DNA from: JAUMWX01 sp023394215 | Lineage (GTDB): Bacteria > Bacillota > Clostridia > Tissierellales > Peptoniphilaceae | Assembly: GCA_050313995.1 (NCBI GenBank) | Contig: JBNPMM010000003.1 | Reading direction: 5' to 3' (one strand) | Length of the DNA: 64,000 nt | Program-made: the position numbers and the translations under genes | Part shown: in pieces, positions 1 through 8,256 of the stretch | Position numbering within the stretch: position 1 is the first letter of the stretch | Layout of the letters: the number at the start of each line of letters is the position of its first letter | Notes under the pieces: generated by a model | The model's database searches: none | The model's input: the letters and a program-made list of their open reading frames with translations, nothing else | What the model was told of the DNA's origin: nothing

Positions 1-47
1 ATTTAAGCCTTAACTTCCGACTCGTTTCTTACCGAGTGACTTCTTAT

Positions 48-76
48 ATATTACATCCCTTTACTCTTTATGTCAA
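48..76 (-). promoter_or_regulatory. Strong sigma-A promoter reading off the left edge
   Basis: On the minus strand TTGACA (71-76) is followed after exactly 17 bases by TAATAT (48-53). Transcription would start near base 40 and run off the left edge. The short leader contains an ACTCG/CGAGT inverted repeat (about 20-38). No start codon with a ribosome-binding site is visible in the remaining 40 bases. The target is therefore unknown; the near-consensus promoter would suit a stable RNA operon or a highly expressed gene. Confidence 0.6.
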
Positions 77-129
77 GACTTTTTTTATTCAGGTCATAAT
101 CTCCTAAAAATCCCTAATATTAGCCTTTT

Positions 130-171
130 AAAAGGAATAAAGACCGGATATGAAACTATCCGATCTTTATT
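130..171 (-). terminator. Terminator of the flavin reductase gene
   Basis: A 15-bp stem with one G-U pair (136-150 with 157-171) and a 6-base loop. On the minus strand it is followed by CCTTTT. It lies directly behind the stop codon of the gene at 179-1972. Confidence 0.8.
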
Positions 172-178
172 AAATAAA

Positions 179-1972
179 TTATTTTCCTAAATATTTTAAT
201 ACCGATTCAGCACTTAATCTTCCGAATACAACTACATCAGTAACAGCATTTCCGCCAAGACGGTTACCGCCATGTACTCCTCCTGTTACTTCTCCTGCTG
301 CATATAGACCCGGTATTACTTTATTATCCTTGTCTAAAACTTCAGCATTTGTATTTATCTTTACACCACCCATTGTATGATGAATTCCCGGAGATATCTT
401 GGCAACATAATATGGACCTTCCGCTAAATCATATTCTGTATCATTTAAGCCTTCTCTTCCGAATTCTTCATCCTTTTGAGCCTTTACAGCCGCTGTCCAC
501 TTGCTTAATGTTTCTTTTATTACAGCTTCATCAACTCCTAAAAGTTTAGCCAAAGCAGCTTGATCTTCCGCCTTTTCCATATAAGCTTTTTCAACGTAGC
601 CTTGTACTACCTTTGAAGCATCAAACATCTTTTGGTCTACCAACAACCAAGCAAATGAGCCTTCTTCCTTATTTATACCTGCTGAAACAACATCTCTTGT
701 AAGTAATTCATTTATAAATCTCTTACCGGCCTTATTTAAAAGGATTGCTCCGTCTCCTCTTAAACTTTCAGAAATCAAATATCCGTCCTTTTGAATAACT
801 GTAGGATGTATTTGTATTTGATCCATATCTATAAATTGAGCATTTACGGACTTCAAAAATTCTACAGCATCCCCTGTAATACTTGGGGCATTAGTTGAAA
901 CATAACCTTTTAAATCAGGTCTTAAGGATTCTATAAGTTGAGAATTACCTCCGAAACCTCCTGTAGCAACTACTACAGCTTTTGCATTAACTGTTAATTT
1001 TCCGCCTTCAGTTTCCGCAACTACACCTGAAACCTTACCATCTTTCATAAGCACTTCTTTAACTTGTGCATTATACATAACTTCTATACCAAGGTCTTTA
1101 ACTTTATTCATCAACTTTTCAACCAAGAAAGTCCCTACAGGTATAACTTTTCCTTCAGCATTTAAAGGCCTGTGAGATCTCATATTTGTTGCTCCGCCGG
1201 CAAACTTTATACTCGGCATTTTTGCATCAATTGTATCCAACCAATCAATCGCCTCAGCAGAATTTTGAGCTAAAATTTTTACCAATTCAGGGTCATTCTT
1301 GTCATGTCCACCCTTCATGGTATCTTTTATGAAAACTTCAACGCTGTCTTCTATCTTTTGTTCTTTTTGATAATGAGTTTCAGCCGCATTTATACCGCCT
1401 GTAGCTCTTGAAGTATTTCCGCCTGCTGTTGCAGCCTTTTCTAAAACAAGAACCTTAACTCCCTTTTCAGCCAAGTTTATAGCGGATGTCATACCTGCTC
1501 CGCCCGCTCCTATTACTACAACCTCAGCCTCAACAGTCTTATCTTCTTTGGCAACTTCTGCAGTTTTAGCTACCAATGACTTAGGATCTATACCGGCAAC
1601 TGTAAGAGCCTTATCAACCGCTTCCTTCAAACCATTTGAAGATAGGGTTGCGCCTGAAATACCGTCTATTTGAGTAGATTGAGCCGATATAATATTTGCC
1701 ACCAACTTTTCTATGGCAGCTCCACCTATAGTAGGTGTTTCTTTTTCAGCCTTCACTTCAATCTTTTCTATCTTTCCGTCCTTAAGTGTAAGCTTAGCTA
1801 CAACATCTCCTGCGTACCCCTTGGCACTTCCTTCGTATGTACCTGTAACTTTTGCTTCCCCTTCCTTTTTATCAGCATCTTTTTTAGTTGAATTCCCCCC
1901 ACAAGCCGCAAGAGAAAAAACCATAACAAATGCCAACAGCAAAGCTATAACTTTTGTTTTTAAATTTTTCAT
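179..1972 (-). CDS. Secreted lipoprotein flavin reductase, fumarate/urocanate reductase family, with FMN-binding domain
   Basis: The start is the ATG at 1972, preceded by AAGGAGGAGTTA; an upstream in-frame start would spoil the signal peptide. Residues 1-23 form a lipoprotein signal with lipobox SLAAC. Residues about 45-130 are an FMN_bind domain with the flavinylation motif DGISGATLS, where ApbE-type transferases attach FMN to Thr. The rest is a flavocytochrome-c-type FAD reductase: FAD motif GAGGAGM, then RSHRP, LTRDVVS, GIHHTMGG and GNRLGGNA, which carry the Arg and His residues used in fumarate reduction. There is no CXXCH haem motif, so electrons must come from flavin or a membrane donor. 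Family knowledge points to an extracellular reductase of fumarate, urocanate or a similar enoate. The substrate cannot be read from sequence. Monocistronic. Confidence 0.9.
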   Translation of the reverse strand: MKNLKTKVIALLLAFVMVFSLAACGGNSTKKDADKKEGEAKVTGTYEGSAKGYAGDVVAKLTLKDGKIEKIEVKAEKETPTIGGAAIEKLVANIISAQSTQIDGISGATLSSNGLKEAVDKALTVAGIDPKSLVAKTAEVAKEDKTVEAEVVVIGAGGAGMTSAINLAEKGVKVLVLEKAATAGGNTSRATGGINAAETHYQKEQKIEDSVEVFIKDTMKGGHDKNDPELVKILAQNSAEAIDWLDTIDAKMPSIKFAGGATNMRSHRPLNAEGKVIPVGTFLVEKLMNKVKDLGIEVMYNAQVKEVLMKDGKVSGVVAETEGGKLTVNAKAVVVATGGFGGNSQLIESLRPDLKGYVSTNAPSITGDAVEFLKSVNAQFIDMDQIQIHPTVIQKDGYLISESLRGDGAILLNKAGKRFINELLTRDVVSAGINKEEGSFAWLLVDQKMFDASKVVQGYVEKAYMEKAEDQAALAKLLGVDEAVIKETLSKWTAAVKAQKDEEFGREGLNDTEYDLAEGPYYVAKISPGIHHTMGGVKINTNAEVLDKDNKVIPGLYAAGEVTGGVHGGNRLGGNAVTDVVVFGRLSAESVLKYLGK

Positions 1973-2212
1973 TAACTCCTCCTTATAAATAGTTTTGCAG
2001 AATGATGATATCAAATAGCCAATAATCGGTAAAGGGATAACAAACTTTCATGGTTTTTAAAATAGAAAATAATCTTTAAACGGCTAATTTCTCAGCTTTT
2101 AAATGTTAAATTTATTTATTAAATAAAATTAGTCCTCCCCGATATAATAAAATTAAAGCAAATACAGGGCAGTTTAATACAAAATTTAACCCAAAACGCA
2201 AATTAGATACAA
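1973..2212. other. AT-rich intergenic stretch, no gene seen
   Basis: Between the reductase start and the whiA terminator. No open frame with a ribosome-binding site was found. The promoter of the reductase must lie here, but no convincing -35/-10 pair with correct spacing was recognised on the minus strand. An AT-rich partial palindrome lies around 2110-2130. Confidence 0.4.
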
Positions 2213-2258
2213 ATAAAAAAATCTGCCGGTTAGCCTTATCGACCCGCCCGACAGATTT
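2213..2258 (-). terminator. Terminator of the murB-whiA operon
   Basis: Arms AAATCTGCCGG (2219-2229) and CCGACAGATTT (2248-2258) pair over 11 bp with one G-U pair. On the minus strand a T-rich run follows (A-run 2213-2220 on the plus strand). Lies 57 bases behind the whiA stop. Confidence 0.85.
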
Positions 2259-2314
2259 TACTTTTTATCAGCATAAGACTAATAATTTTAACAAAATTAT
2301 ATAGCCGTTAAATT

Positions 2315-3337
2315 CTATTGTTTACCCCGTCCGCTTTTCAAACCCCTTGCCAAATCCGCTATTTTTTTCATCCTGTGTGCAACTCCGGATTTAGATATAG
2401 GGGGTTCAAAAGCTTCTCCAAGCTGCTTAAGGGAATATTCCGGGTATCTCTTTCTCATTTCCATTATCTCTTTTATCCCTTCAGGCAAGGCTATTCTGGC
2501 ATTCTCTATCATTTCTATATCTTCAAGTTGCTTTCCGGCCGTAGATATAGTTTTATTGATATTCGCAGTATCACAATTTACCTGTCTGTTTATATTATTT
2601 CTGAGTTCTTTCATGGCTTTTGTATTTTCAAGCTCCAGCATGGCTTTATTCGCCCCCAATATAGCTATGAAATCAGAAATAACTTCAGAATTTTTTATAT
2701 ATACAACATACTTAGATTTTCTTTCGTTTATCAAGCTTTCTATATAGAAATCAGCCAATATATCCCTAAGCAAATCCGCATCTTCAAAATTTCCGGTCAC
2801 TATCTCAAGATGATAGTTTTTCTTAGGGTCCACCACGCTTCCCGCACCTAAAAAGGCCCCTCTTAAAAAGGCAATTTTGCCGTCATCATCACTTCTTAGC
2901 TTTAGGCTCTTCATCCTCGAAAGCAAAACTTCCTTGCTTACTATATAGTTCCCATACAAATCTATACCCGACTCTTCAAGCATCCTGTTTACAAGGTTCT
3001 CATCTTCAACAAGAACCGTATATAATCCGTTTTTCATTATATTGTTATTTTCAACATAAGATAAACCCGCCTCATAATCATATAGAAAATTTATCAATTT
3101 ATATATTCTTTTTGCAACATTTTCATTTTCACTGGTAAAACTTATATTTATTGACAATCCGTTAGATTTTATTTCAGTAAGAGATTTAGAAAATTTTTCT
3201 TGATTAAAAACAAGGGCATTTCTTATGGAAATACTGGCATTAGTTTTTAAAATAGCCGAGAATTCCAATAAAGCCTCTAATTTGGAATTTATCTTCCCCT
3301 TTGATATCTCATTTTTCACTTGGTTTGAAAAGGTCAT
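2315..3337 (-). CDS. whiA: Sporulation/division regulator WhiA
   Basis: 340 residues, the usual WhiA length. The N-terminal two thirds resemble a LAGLIDADG homing-endonuclease fold (segment FLRGAFLGAGSV near residue 160). The C-terminal part is a WhiA helix-turn-helix, recognisable by KRYPEYSLKQLGE and PPISKSGVAHRMKK. In Firmicutes WhiA is a DNA-binding protein linked to cell division and chromosome segregation. The ATG overlaps the stop of the NUDIX gene in an ATGA arrangement, so translation is probably coupled. It is the last gene of the murB-PHP-rapZ-NUDIX-whiA operon and is followed by a good terminator. Confidence 0.95.
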   Translation of the reverse strand: MTFSNQVKNEISKGKINSKLEALLEFSAILKTNASISIRNALVFNQEKFSKSLTEIKSNGLSINISFTSENENVAKRIYKLINFLYDYEAGLSYVENNNIMKNGLYTVLVEDENLVNRMLEESGIDLYGNYIVSKEVLLSRMKSLKLRSDDDGKIAFLRGAFLGAGSVVDPKKNYHLEIVTGNFEDADLLRDILADFYIESLINERKSKYVVYIKNSEVISDFIAILGANKAMLELENTKAMKELRNNINRQVNCDTANINKTISTAGKQLEDIEMIENARIALPEGIKEIMEMRKRYPEYSLKQLGEAFEPPISKSGVAHRMKKIADLARGLKSGRGKQ

Positions 3338-3747
3338 TTCAACTTCCTGTTTTTATAAAATTTCATTGCATTTATAACCATATTTTTTTCAGAATCATGT
3401 TTTAGTATATCCACGACCTTGTTGTATTCAAGAAATACGGCCGTAGAAAATCCTTCTTCTTTCTGAGGAATCAGTTCTCCTTCAACAAAATCCATCAAAT
3501 AATAGTCCACTCTTTTATGAACGGTTTGGTCATCCTGATTTTGATAGGTGTATTTGGCAAAGCCTATCTTCTTTATTATCTTGGCCCTAACCCCCGTTTC
3601 CTCTCCTACTTCCCTTATAGCAGTGGTTGCCGTAGTCTCATCAATTTCTATTTTTCCCTTAGGAAGAACCCAATCGCCATAATATTTTTTCAGCACCAAA
3701 ATTTTACCATCCAAAATAACTACTCCGCCGGCGCTATGTTCTTTCAT
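3334..3747 (-). CDS. NUDIX hydrolase
   Basis: 137 residues with a complete Nudix box at about 32-54: G, E, REVGEETG in correct spacing. It hydrolyses nucleoside diphosphates linked to another group; the substrate is unknown. GGAGG lies just upstream of the ATG. It sits between rapZ and whiA, where most Clostridia carry yvcK (mglK). Bacillus subtilis has a NUDIX gene (yvcI) in the same neighbourhood but upstream of rapZ. Overlaps whiA by four bases. Confidence 0.9.
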   Translation of the reverse strand: MKEHSAGGVVILDGKILVLKKYYGDWVLPKGKIEIDETTATTAIREVGEETGVRAKIIKKIGFAKYTYQNQDDQTVHKRVDYYLMDFVEGELIPQKEEGFSTAVFLEYNKVVDILKHDSEKNMVINAMKFYKNRKLK

Positions 3748-3787
3748 ACAACCACCTCCTTAATGATTACAAATAATAATCCCTATT

Positions 3788-4630
3788 TTACCACAAATCT
3801 CTTTCCCTATGAAATATTGATACAAAATATTTTTCCGAAAGCTTGCCGCAAAGTGCTTCCGATAAAGCTACGGACCTATGCTTTCCGCCGGTGCATCCTA
3901 TCCCTATAACAAGGGAATTCTTCCCTTGTTTCCTATAAGCCTCTTCCAGATAATCCACCATATCCGTCAATTTGTCCAAAAACTTTGGGCTAAGATCGTT
4001 ATTCAAAACAAAATCTCTAACTTGCGGATCAAGCCCGGATTTATCCCTAAGAGAATCAACATAAAAGGGGTTTTCCAAAAATCTCGCATCGAATACCCAG
4101 TCAGCCTCTCTTAAAATTCCATTTTTAAATCCGAAACTTATTATTTTTATCTGAAATTTATCCGACGTTTCAAACATTTCATCCAAAGACGTTTTAAGCT
4201 TTTGTAAATTTAAGTTTGTGGTATTCAAATAATAGTCCGATAAGTTTCTAATCTCATCCAAAAATTTACGTTCTTTTACTATAGCTTTTTCTATAGTCGT
4301 ACCTTGTATAGGGTGAGGCCTACGATTTTGCTTGTAACGCTTTATCAGGGTTTCATCATCCGCATCTACAAACAAAACTTTCAAATCATGCTTAGAAAGC
4401 CTGATTTGCTCTATACTTTCACTAATATCTGCAAAAAAAGCCGCTCCCCTTATATCTATAGCCACTGCAATTTTTTCATAATCTATATTTGATTTTTCCA
4501 GTAAAAAAAGAAAATCTTTAATTAGTTGAGGGGGAACATTATCCATACAATAGTAACCGTTATCTTGAAAATAATTCATTACCGAAGTTTTGCCGCTCCC
4601 GCTCATACCTGTTATTACCAATAGTTCCAT
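3788..4630 (-). CDS. rapZ: RNase adapter protein RapZ
   Basis: 280 residues. Walker A motif GMSGSGKTS at residues 8-16. The C-terminal domain has the diagnostic GCTGGKHRSV near residue 248 and ends in HRERDLW. In E. coli RapZ binds UDP-GlcNAc-pathway signals and a small RNA to control GlmS; in Firmicutes (YvcJ) it binds and hydrolyses nucleotides. Two bases separate it from the PHP gene upstream, so it is part of the same operon with cell-wall gene murB. Confidence 0.95.
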   Translation of the reverse strand: MELLVITGMSGSGKTSVMNYFQDNGYYCMDNVPPQLIKDFLFLLEKSNIDYEKIAVAIDIRGAAFFADISESIEQIRLSKHDLKVLFVDADDETLIKRYKQNRRPHPIQGTTIEKAIVKERKFLDEIRNLSDYYLNTTNLNLQKLKTSLDEMFETSDKFQIKIISFGFKNGILREADWVFDARFLENPFYVDSLRDKSGLDPQVRDFVLNNDLSPKFLDKLTDMVDYLEEAYRKQGKNSLVIGIGCTGGKHRSVALSEALCGKLSEKYFVSIFHRERDLW

Positions 4631-4632
4631 AA

Positions 4633-5376
4633 TTATTCCTTTAAGTTTATTATCATGTCTAAAGAAAGTCCCGTATTTTCAATTCTTTTTATTGCTCTTT
4701 CAAAGTTTCCGACCCTATCAGGACTGTGGGCATCGGAACCTACGGATATCAAAACATCCGTAGCCATAGCTTCCCTAATCTCATCTTCATTCATATGAGT
4801 ATGGGAAGAATTTATTTCCAAAGCGGTCCCGTACATTTGACAAGTTTCGGCCAATCTCCCTATATTAACTGGCACCTTGTCTGAAGGATGCGTAATAATC
4901 TTTATCTTATGCTGCTTAACAATTTCAATTAGTGCATCTGTATTTTTTTCTCTCACAAAAGTCCTGAGGCCCTTAAAAATTTTAGCAAGAGGATTCAGTA
5001 TAAAAAAGAAATAAATCGACCTAAGATCATTGGGAACAGTGCCGTAGTGGAAACCTACATTTATGCCGTCAAGATACTTTTTTTCCCTATCTTCCACATC
5101 TATTCCACCGCTATAGTTCATAACATTAGCTTCTATCCCGAAAAAAATCTTAATCTTTCCGGCGTACTTTATGTTCAGCCTGTCTATCTCATTTCTGACT
5201 TCAGGAAATTTATTCTTCAAAATGCCGAATCCAACATGACCGGGACCGTGATCAGTAATCCACAGCTCTTTAAGCCCCTTTTTTATAGCAGCCTCCACAT
5301 TTTCCTCTATGCTCCCCTTGCCATGATTTCTCCTCGAATATATGGTATGGGTGTGAAAATCTGTTAGAAATTTCAT
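4633..5376 (-). CDS. PHP-domain phosphoesterase
   Basis: 247 residues with the ordered metal-binding motifs of PHP phosphoesterases: DFHTHT at 6-11, DHGPGH near 42, a Glu in GIEANV, ITHPSDK near 158 and GSDAHSPDRVGNF near 214. The family includes histidinol phosphatases and YcdX-like proteins; no histidine pathway is nearby, so the substrate is open. In many Clostridia the same gene sits between murB and rapZ. Its ATG overlaps the murB stop by four bases. Confidence 0.9.
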   Translation of the reverse strand: MKFLTDFHTHTIYSRRNHGKGSIEENVEAAIKKGLKELWITDHGPGHVGFGILKNKFPEVRNEIDRLNIKYAGKIKIFFGIEANVMNYSGGIDVEDREKKYLDGINVGFHYGTVPNDLRSIYFFFILNPLAKIFKGLRTFVREKNTDALIEIVKQHKIKIITHPSDKVPVNIGRLAETCQMYGTALEINSSHTHMNEDEIREAMATDVLISVGSDAHSPDRVGNFERAIKRIENTGLSLDMIINLKE

Positions 5377-6284
5377 AAATCTTCCCCTATTACCTTAACT
5401 TCCATTTCAAGTTTCACGGAAAATTTATCGTATACTACATCCTGAACCTTCCCCACAAGCTCCAAAATTTCTTGGCACGTAGCATCATTCATATTTATCA
5501 AAAATCCGCAATGCTTTTCGGAAACTTGAGCCCTCTTGTGTGTAAAACCCCTAAGCCCCGCCCTGTCTATAAGGGCCGATGCAAAGTTACCTTCAGGTCT
5601 TTTAAATGTAGATCCCGCCGAATATTTGTCCAAAGGTTGCTTACTTGTTCTTCTGTAATTATAATCCGCATAGGCCGCTTCTATCGTTGAAGGATCTCCC
5701 TTTTCAAGCAAGAAGCGGGCTGATAAAACTATAAGCTTCTTATCAAAAACCAAGGAACCCCTATATCTGAACTTCATCTCTTCGTTTGACAATTCAAATA
5801 TATTTCCTTCCATATCCATGCATCTTACAGACTCAACTATATCCTTCATTTCCGTTCCATAAGCTCCAGCGTTCATAGCAACCGCACCCCCTACCGAAGC
5901 AGGGATACCGGAAACAGCTTCCATACCTGTCAGTTCCTGTTTAAAAGTAGCTTTAGCAAGAGTTGAAAGCAAGGCTCCCGCTTGAGCTTCAACCTTAAAT
6001 CCCTCTATGTCAATTTTAGAAAAAGACTTGGACATCTCTACAACTACCCCTCTGATTCCGCCATCTCTTACAAGCATATTCGATCCGTTCCCCTTTACCA
6101 TAAACGGGATATTATTTACATTACAATATTTTACAAGCCTTGCAAGTTGGTCTTCGCTTGAAATCTTCACAAGTAAGTCAGCCGGTCCACCAACTCTGAA
6201 ACTGGTGTGATTTTTCATAGGTTCATCTATAAAAGCCTGCCCATAAATTTCCTTTTTCAATTCTTCTATATCTTTATTCTCCAT
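5373..6284 (-). CDS. murB: UDP-N-acetylenolpyruvoylglucosamine reductase MurB
   Basis: 303 residues. Carries out the NADPH-dependent reduction that gives UDP-MurNAc in peptidoglycan synthesis. FAD-binding segments FRVGGPADLL (31-40), GNGSNMLVRDGG (61-72) and SGIPASVGGAVAMNAGA (125-141). The catalytic region SAGSTFKRPEG holds the Ser proton donor. This is the short MurB form typical of Gram-positives. AGGAGA precedes the ATG. First gene of the murB-PHP-rapZ-NUDIX-whiA operon; a terminator for the preceding gene ends almost on its ribosome-binding site. Confidence 0.95.
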   Translation of the reverse strand: MENKDIEELKKEIYGQAFIDEPMKNHTSFRVGGPADLLVKISSEDQLARLVKYCNVNNIPFMVKGNGSNMLVRDGGIRGVVVEMSKSFSKIDIEGFKVEAQAGALLSTLAKATFKQELTGMEAVSGIPASVGGAVAMNAGAYGTEMKDIVESVRCMDMEGNIFELSNEEMKFRYRGSLVFDKKLIVLSARFLLEKGDPSTIEAAYADYNYRRTSKQPLDKYSAGSTFKRPEGNFASALIDRAGLRGFTHKRAQVSEKHCGFLINMNDATCQEILELVGKVQDVVYDKFSVKLEMEVKVIGEDL

Positions 6285-6296
6285 GATTTCTCCTAA

Positions 6297-6329
6297 TAAA
6301 AAAATACAGAATCAGCAAGCTGATTCTGT
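6297..6329 (-). terminator. Terminator between the VanY-like gene and murB
   Basis: ACAGAATCAGC (6306-6316) pairs perfectly with GCTGATTCTGT (6319-6329), followed on the minus strand by seven T residues. It lies just behind the gene at 6339-7286 and only about 12 bases before the murB start codon. Confidence 0.85.
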
Positions 6330-6338
6330 TAAAGTCTT

Positions 6339-7286
6339 TTACTTAAAATATTCTTCAAAAGTAGCTTGTTTCTGATACATATCCTTGGCCAAATCCACTC
6401 CCACATATCTGTATATATGATCATTACCCAAAAATCCTGTAATATCAACTTTACTTTCCGGATACCTCAAAACAAAACCGTACTTATATGAATTACTTTT
6501 CAGCCACTCAAACTCTTTTGAGTTTGTGAAATCCACATTTACTCTTGCATCGGCAGCCAAAATTTCAATAGCTAAGCCCGTCCTGAGTTCACTGTTGCTC
6601 GCATCCGGCACCGCTAAACCCGAATTGTTTTCAAGAGATTTGCTTTTTGAAAAAAAGTCGCTGTCAGAATCCAAGTATCTATTTCCTATACTCAACTCTA
6701 TACCCTCTCTTCTTGCCGATTCAAGCATAACCATCATGGCGGATTCGGTATCCACATCAAAAGCTGTTTTAAAATCTTCAGGGATAGTATATTGCTTGCT
6801 TACAAGCAAGGTACCGTCAACTACCTTAAGTTGTTTTTCCTCCAAGTCAACAAGGCTGCTTCTGTTTACATAACCTTGAAGGGTCTTGTAAGAAACTTTA
6901 GCCCAACCGCCTTGGCTTCCATAAAACTTGACGTATTCACCGGGTGTCAAATTAAGCAAAACTTTTGAATCTACCGACTGAGAACTATAAACACTCGCTT
7001 CCTGTCCCACTTTTTTATATGCCTGAAGCTTATCACTGTAAGCTTGATCCTGATTTCCCTTAGGATTCGCTTTTTCAGCGTTCAAAGCCTGATCTTTGTT
7101 ATTTTCAACAATCTTGGCAGTGTCGGCATTTACGCTGCTGCTGTTAGGCAAATTTGCGCTTATAACAAAAGATAAGGAAACAACAGCTATCAACCCAAGT
7201 GTAATATTTCTAATCCTCTTGAATTTTCTATCCCTATCTCTTCTTTTTTTTCTCTTTATTTGCCTTATTATCAATTCTTTACTCAT
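6339..7286 (-). CDS. Membrane-anchored SH3b protein with a degenerate VanY-type (M15B) domain
   Basis: 315 residues: a very basic N-terminus (RQIKRKKRRDRDRKFKR), one membrane segment at about 27-44, a linker, a bacterial SH3 domain at about 90-150, then a domain resembling D,D-carboxypeptidase VanY from about 165. It keeps the fold signature (WLKSNSYKYGFVLRYP, ITGFLG, YRYVG). The zinc signature SxHxxGxAxD reads SELRTGLAIE, with His changed to Leu and Asp to Glu. The EPWH motif reads NDHI. It is therefore probably a catalytically dead peptidoglycan-binding protein. A shifted His in NDH leaves a small doubt. Not co-transcribed with murI, judging from the promoter at 7325. Confidence 0.75.
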   Translation of the reverse strand: MSKELIIRQIKRKKRRDRDRKFKRIRNITLGLIAVVSLSFVISANLPNSSSVNADTAKIVENNKDQALNAEKANPKGNQDQAYSDKLQAYKKVGQEASVYSSQSVDSKVLLNLTPGEYVKFYGSQGGWAKVSYKTLQGYVNRSSLVDLEEKQLKVVDGTLLVSKQYTIPEDFKTAFDVDTESAMMVMLESARREGIELSIGNRYLDSDSDFFSKSKSLENNSGLAVPDASNSELRTGLAIEILAADARVNVDFTNSKEFEWLKSNSYKYGFVLRYPESKVDITGFLGNDHIYRYVGVDLAKDMYQKQATFEEYFK

Positions 7287-7324
7287 CTATATAAACCTTC
7301 CCGGGATTTTCTTATTTACTATTT

Positions 7325-7353
7325 ATTATACAATATATAGTAAGGCTTTTAAA
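7325..7353 (-). promoter_or_regulatory. Promoter of the VanY-like gene
   Basis: Minus strand TTTAAA (7348-7353), 17 bases, TATAAT (7325-7330). The -35 lies in a GGCTTT/AAAGCC inverted repeat that may belong to a weak murI end hairpin. Confidence 0.5.
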
Positions 7354-7365
7354 GCCATAAAATTA

Positions 7366-8166
7366 TTAAATCTTAACTATTTTGAAATTTTTTTGTAATT
7401 TTTTATCTAAAAATTTCTCAAGTCTTTCTGAAAATTTTTCCCTTCTGTCAGTGACATAAAATTCCAAACTTCCAAGTCCCGCTCCTATTTGAGATTTAAG
7501 CAAATCAGCCTCTTTCAGCCTATTTTTCACAGCACTTGCCGTATCTGCGGAAGGATCTATAATCTTAACACCCTCCCCTATGGCCCTTGAAAAATATTCA
7601 GTCCAAAGAGGATAGTGAGTACAACCCAAAATAAGAGCTTTGTAACCTTTATCCCTAAAAGGTCTTATGTAACTATCCACTAAATCTTGCGTATCTTCAA
7701 TACTCAATTCTTCCTCTTCAAGGTTTTTGACAACGTCTATACAGGCAACTTTTGACAAACTCACATTTTTATATCTTTGCTCAACAAGCTGATCATACTT
7801 TCCGGCTTCACAGGTAGCCTTAGTAGCTGCAAGTAAAATCTTGTTGTAAGATTCATCTATACTTTCTACAGCTTCTTCCAAAACCGTGATAAAGGGAAGG
7901 TCATATTTATCTCTAAACGAATCAATAACGTAAGAAGATGCGGTATTGCAGGCAACAACTATAGCCTTAACATCTTTTGTCAACAAAAATTCTATATTAT
8001 TTTTTGTAAATTCATATAATTGCTTGCTGTCCTTATCTCCGTAAGGACTATTTTTCAAATCCGCAAGATATATATAATCCTCTTCGGGAAGCAAGCTTAA
8101 AAGCGCATTCAAACAGGTAATACCTCCTACACCCGAATCAAATATGCCGATTTTTCTATTATCCAT
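7366..8166 (-). CDS. murI: Glutamate racemase MurI
   Basis: 266 residues from the ATG at 8166; AGAGGTGG sits five bases upstream, which argues against the GTG at 8175. It interconverts L- and D-glutamate for peptidoglycan. The two catalytic Cys regions are visible: VVACNTASS near residue 69-77 and LGCTHYPL near 178-185; IFDSGVGG at the N-terminus and SPYGDK are also typical. The neighbours are cell-envelope genes. Confidence 0.95.
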   Translation of the reverse strand: MDNRKIGIFDSGVGGITCLNALLSLLPEEDYIYLADLKNSPYGDKDSKQLYEFTKNNIEFLLTKDVKAIVVACNTASSYVIDSFRDKYDLPFITVLEEAVESIDESYNKILLAATKATCEAGKYDQLVEQRYKNVSLSKVACIDVVKNLEEEELSIEDTQDLVDSYIRPFRDKGYKALILGCTHYPLWTEYFSRAIGEGVKIIDPSADTASAVKNRLKEADLLKSQIGAGLGSLEFYVTDRREKFSERLEKFLDKKLQKNFKIVKI

Positions 8167-8187
8167 AGTATCCACCTCTGAAAATTA

Positions 8188-8216
8188 ATTTTACCACATC
8201 TATTCCTCTTTATAAA
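8188..8216 (-). promoter_or_regulatory. Promoter of murI
   Basis: Minus strand TTTATA (8211-8216), 17 bases, TAAAAT (8188-8193), with an extended -10 (TGG before TAAAAT). Lies between the veg terminator and murI. Confidence 0.5.
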
Positions 8217-8223
8217 CAAGGCA

Positions 8224-8250
8224 AGAAAAAACAGCGATATAAATCGCTGT
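8224..8250 (-). terminator. Terminator of veg
   Basis: ACAGCGAT (8231-8238) and ATCGCTGT (8243-8250) form a perfect 8-bp stem, followed on the minus strand by TTTTTTCTT. Confidence 0.85.
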
Positions 8251-8256
8251 AAGCCT

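Noticed and set aside
2318..2851. A 177-codon plus-strand frame
   Set aside because: Antisense shadow of whiA without start signals.
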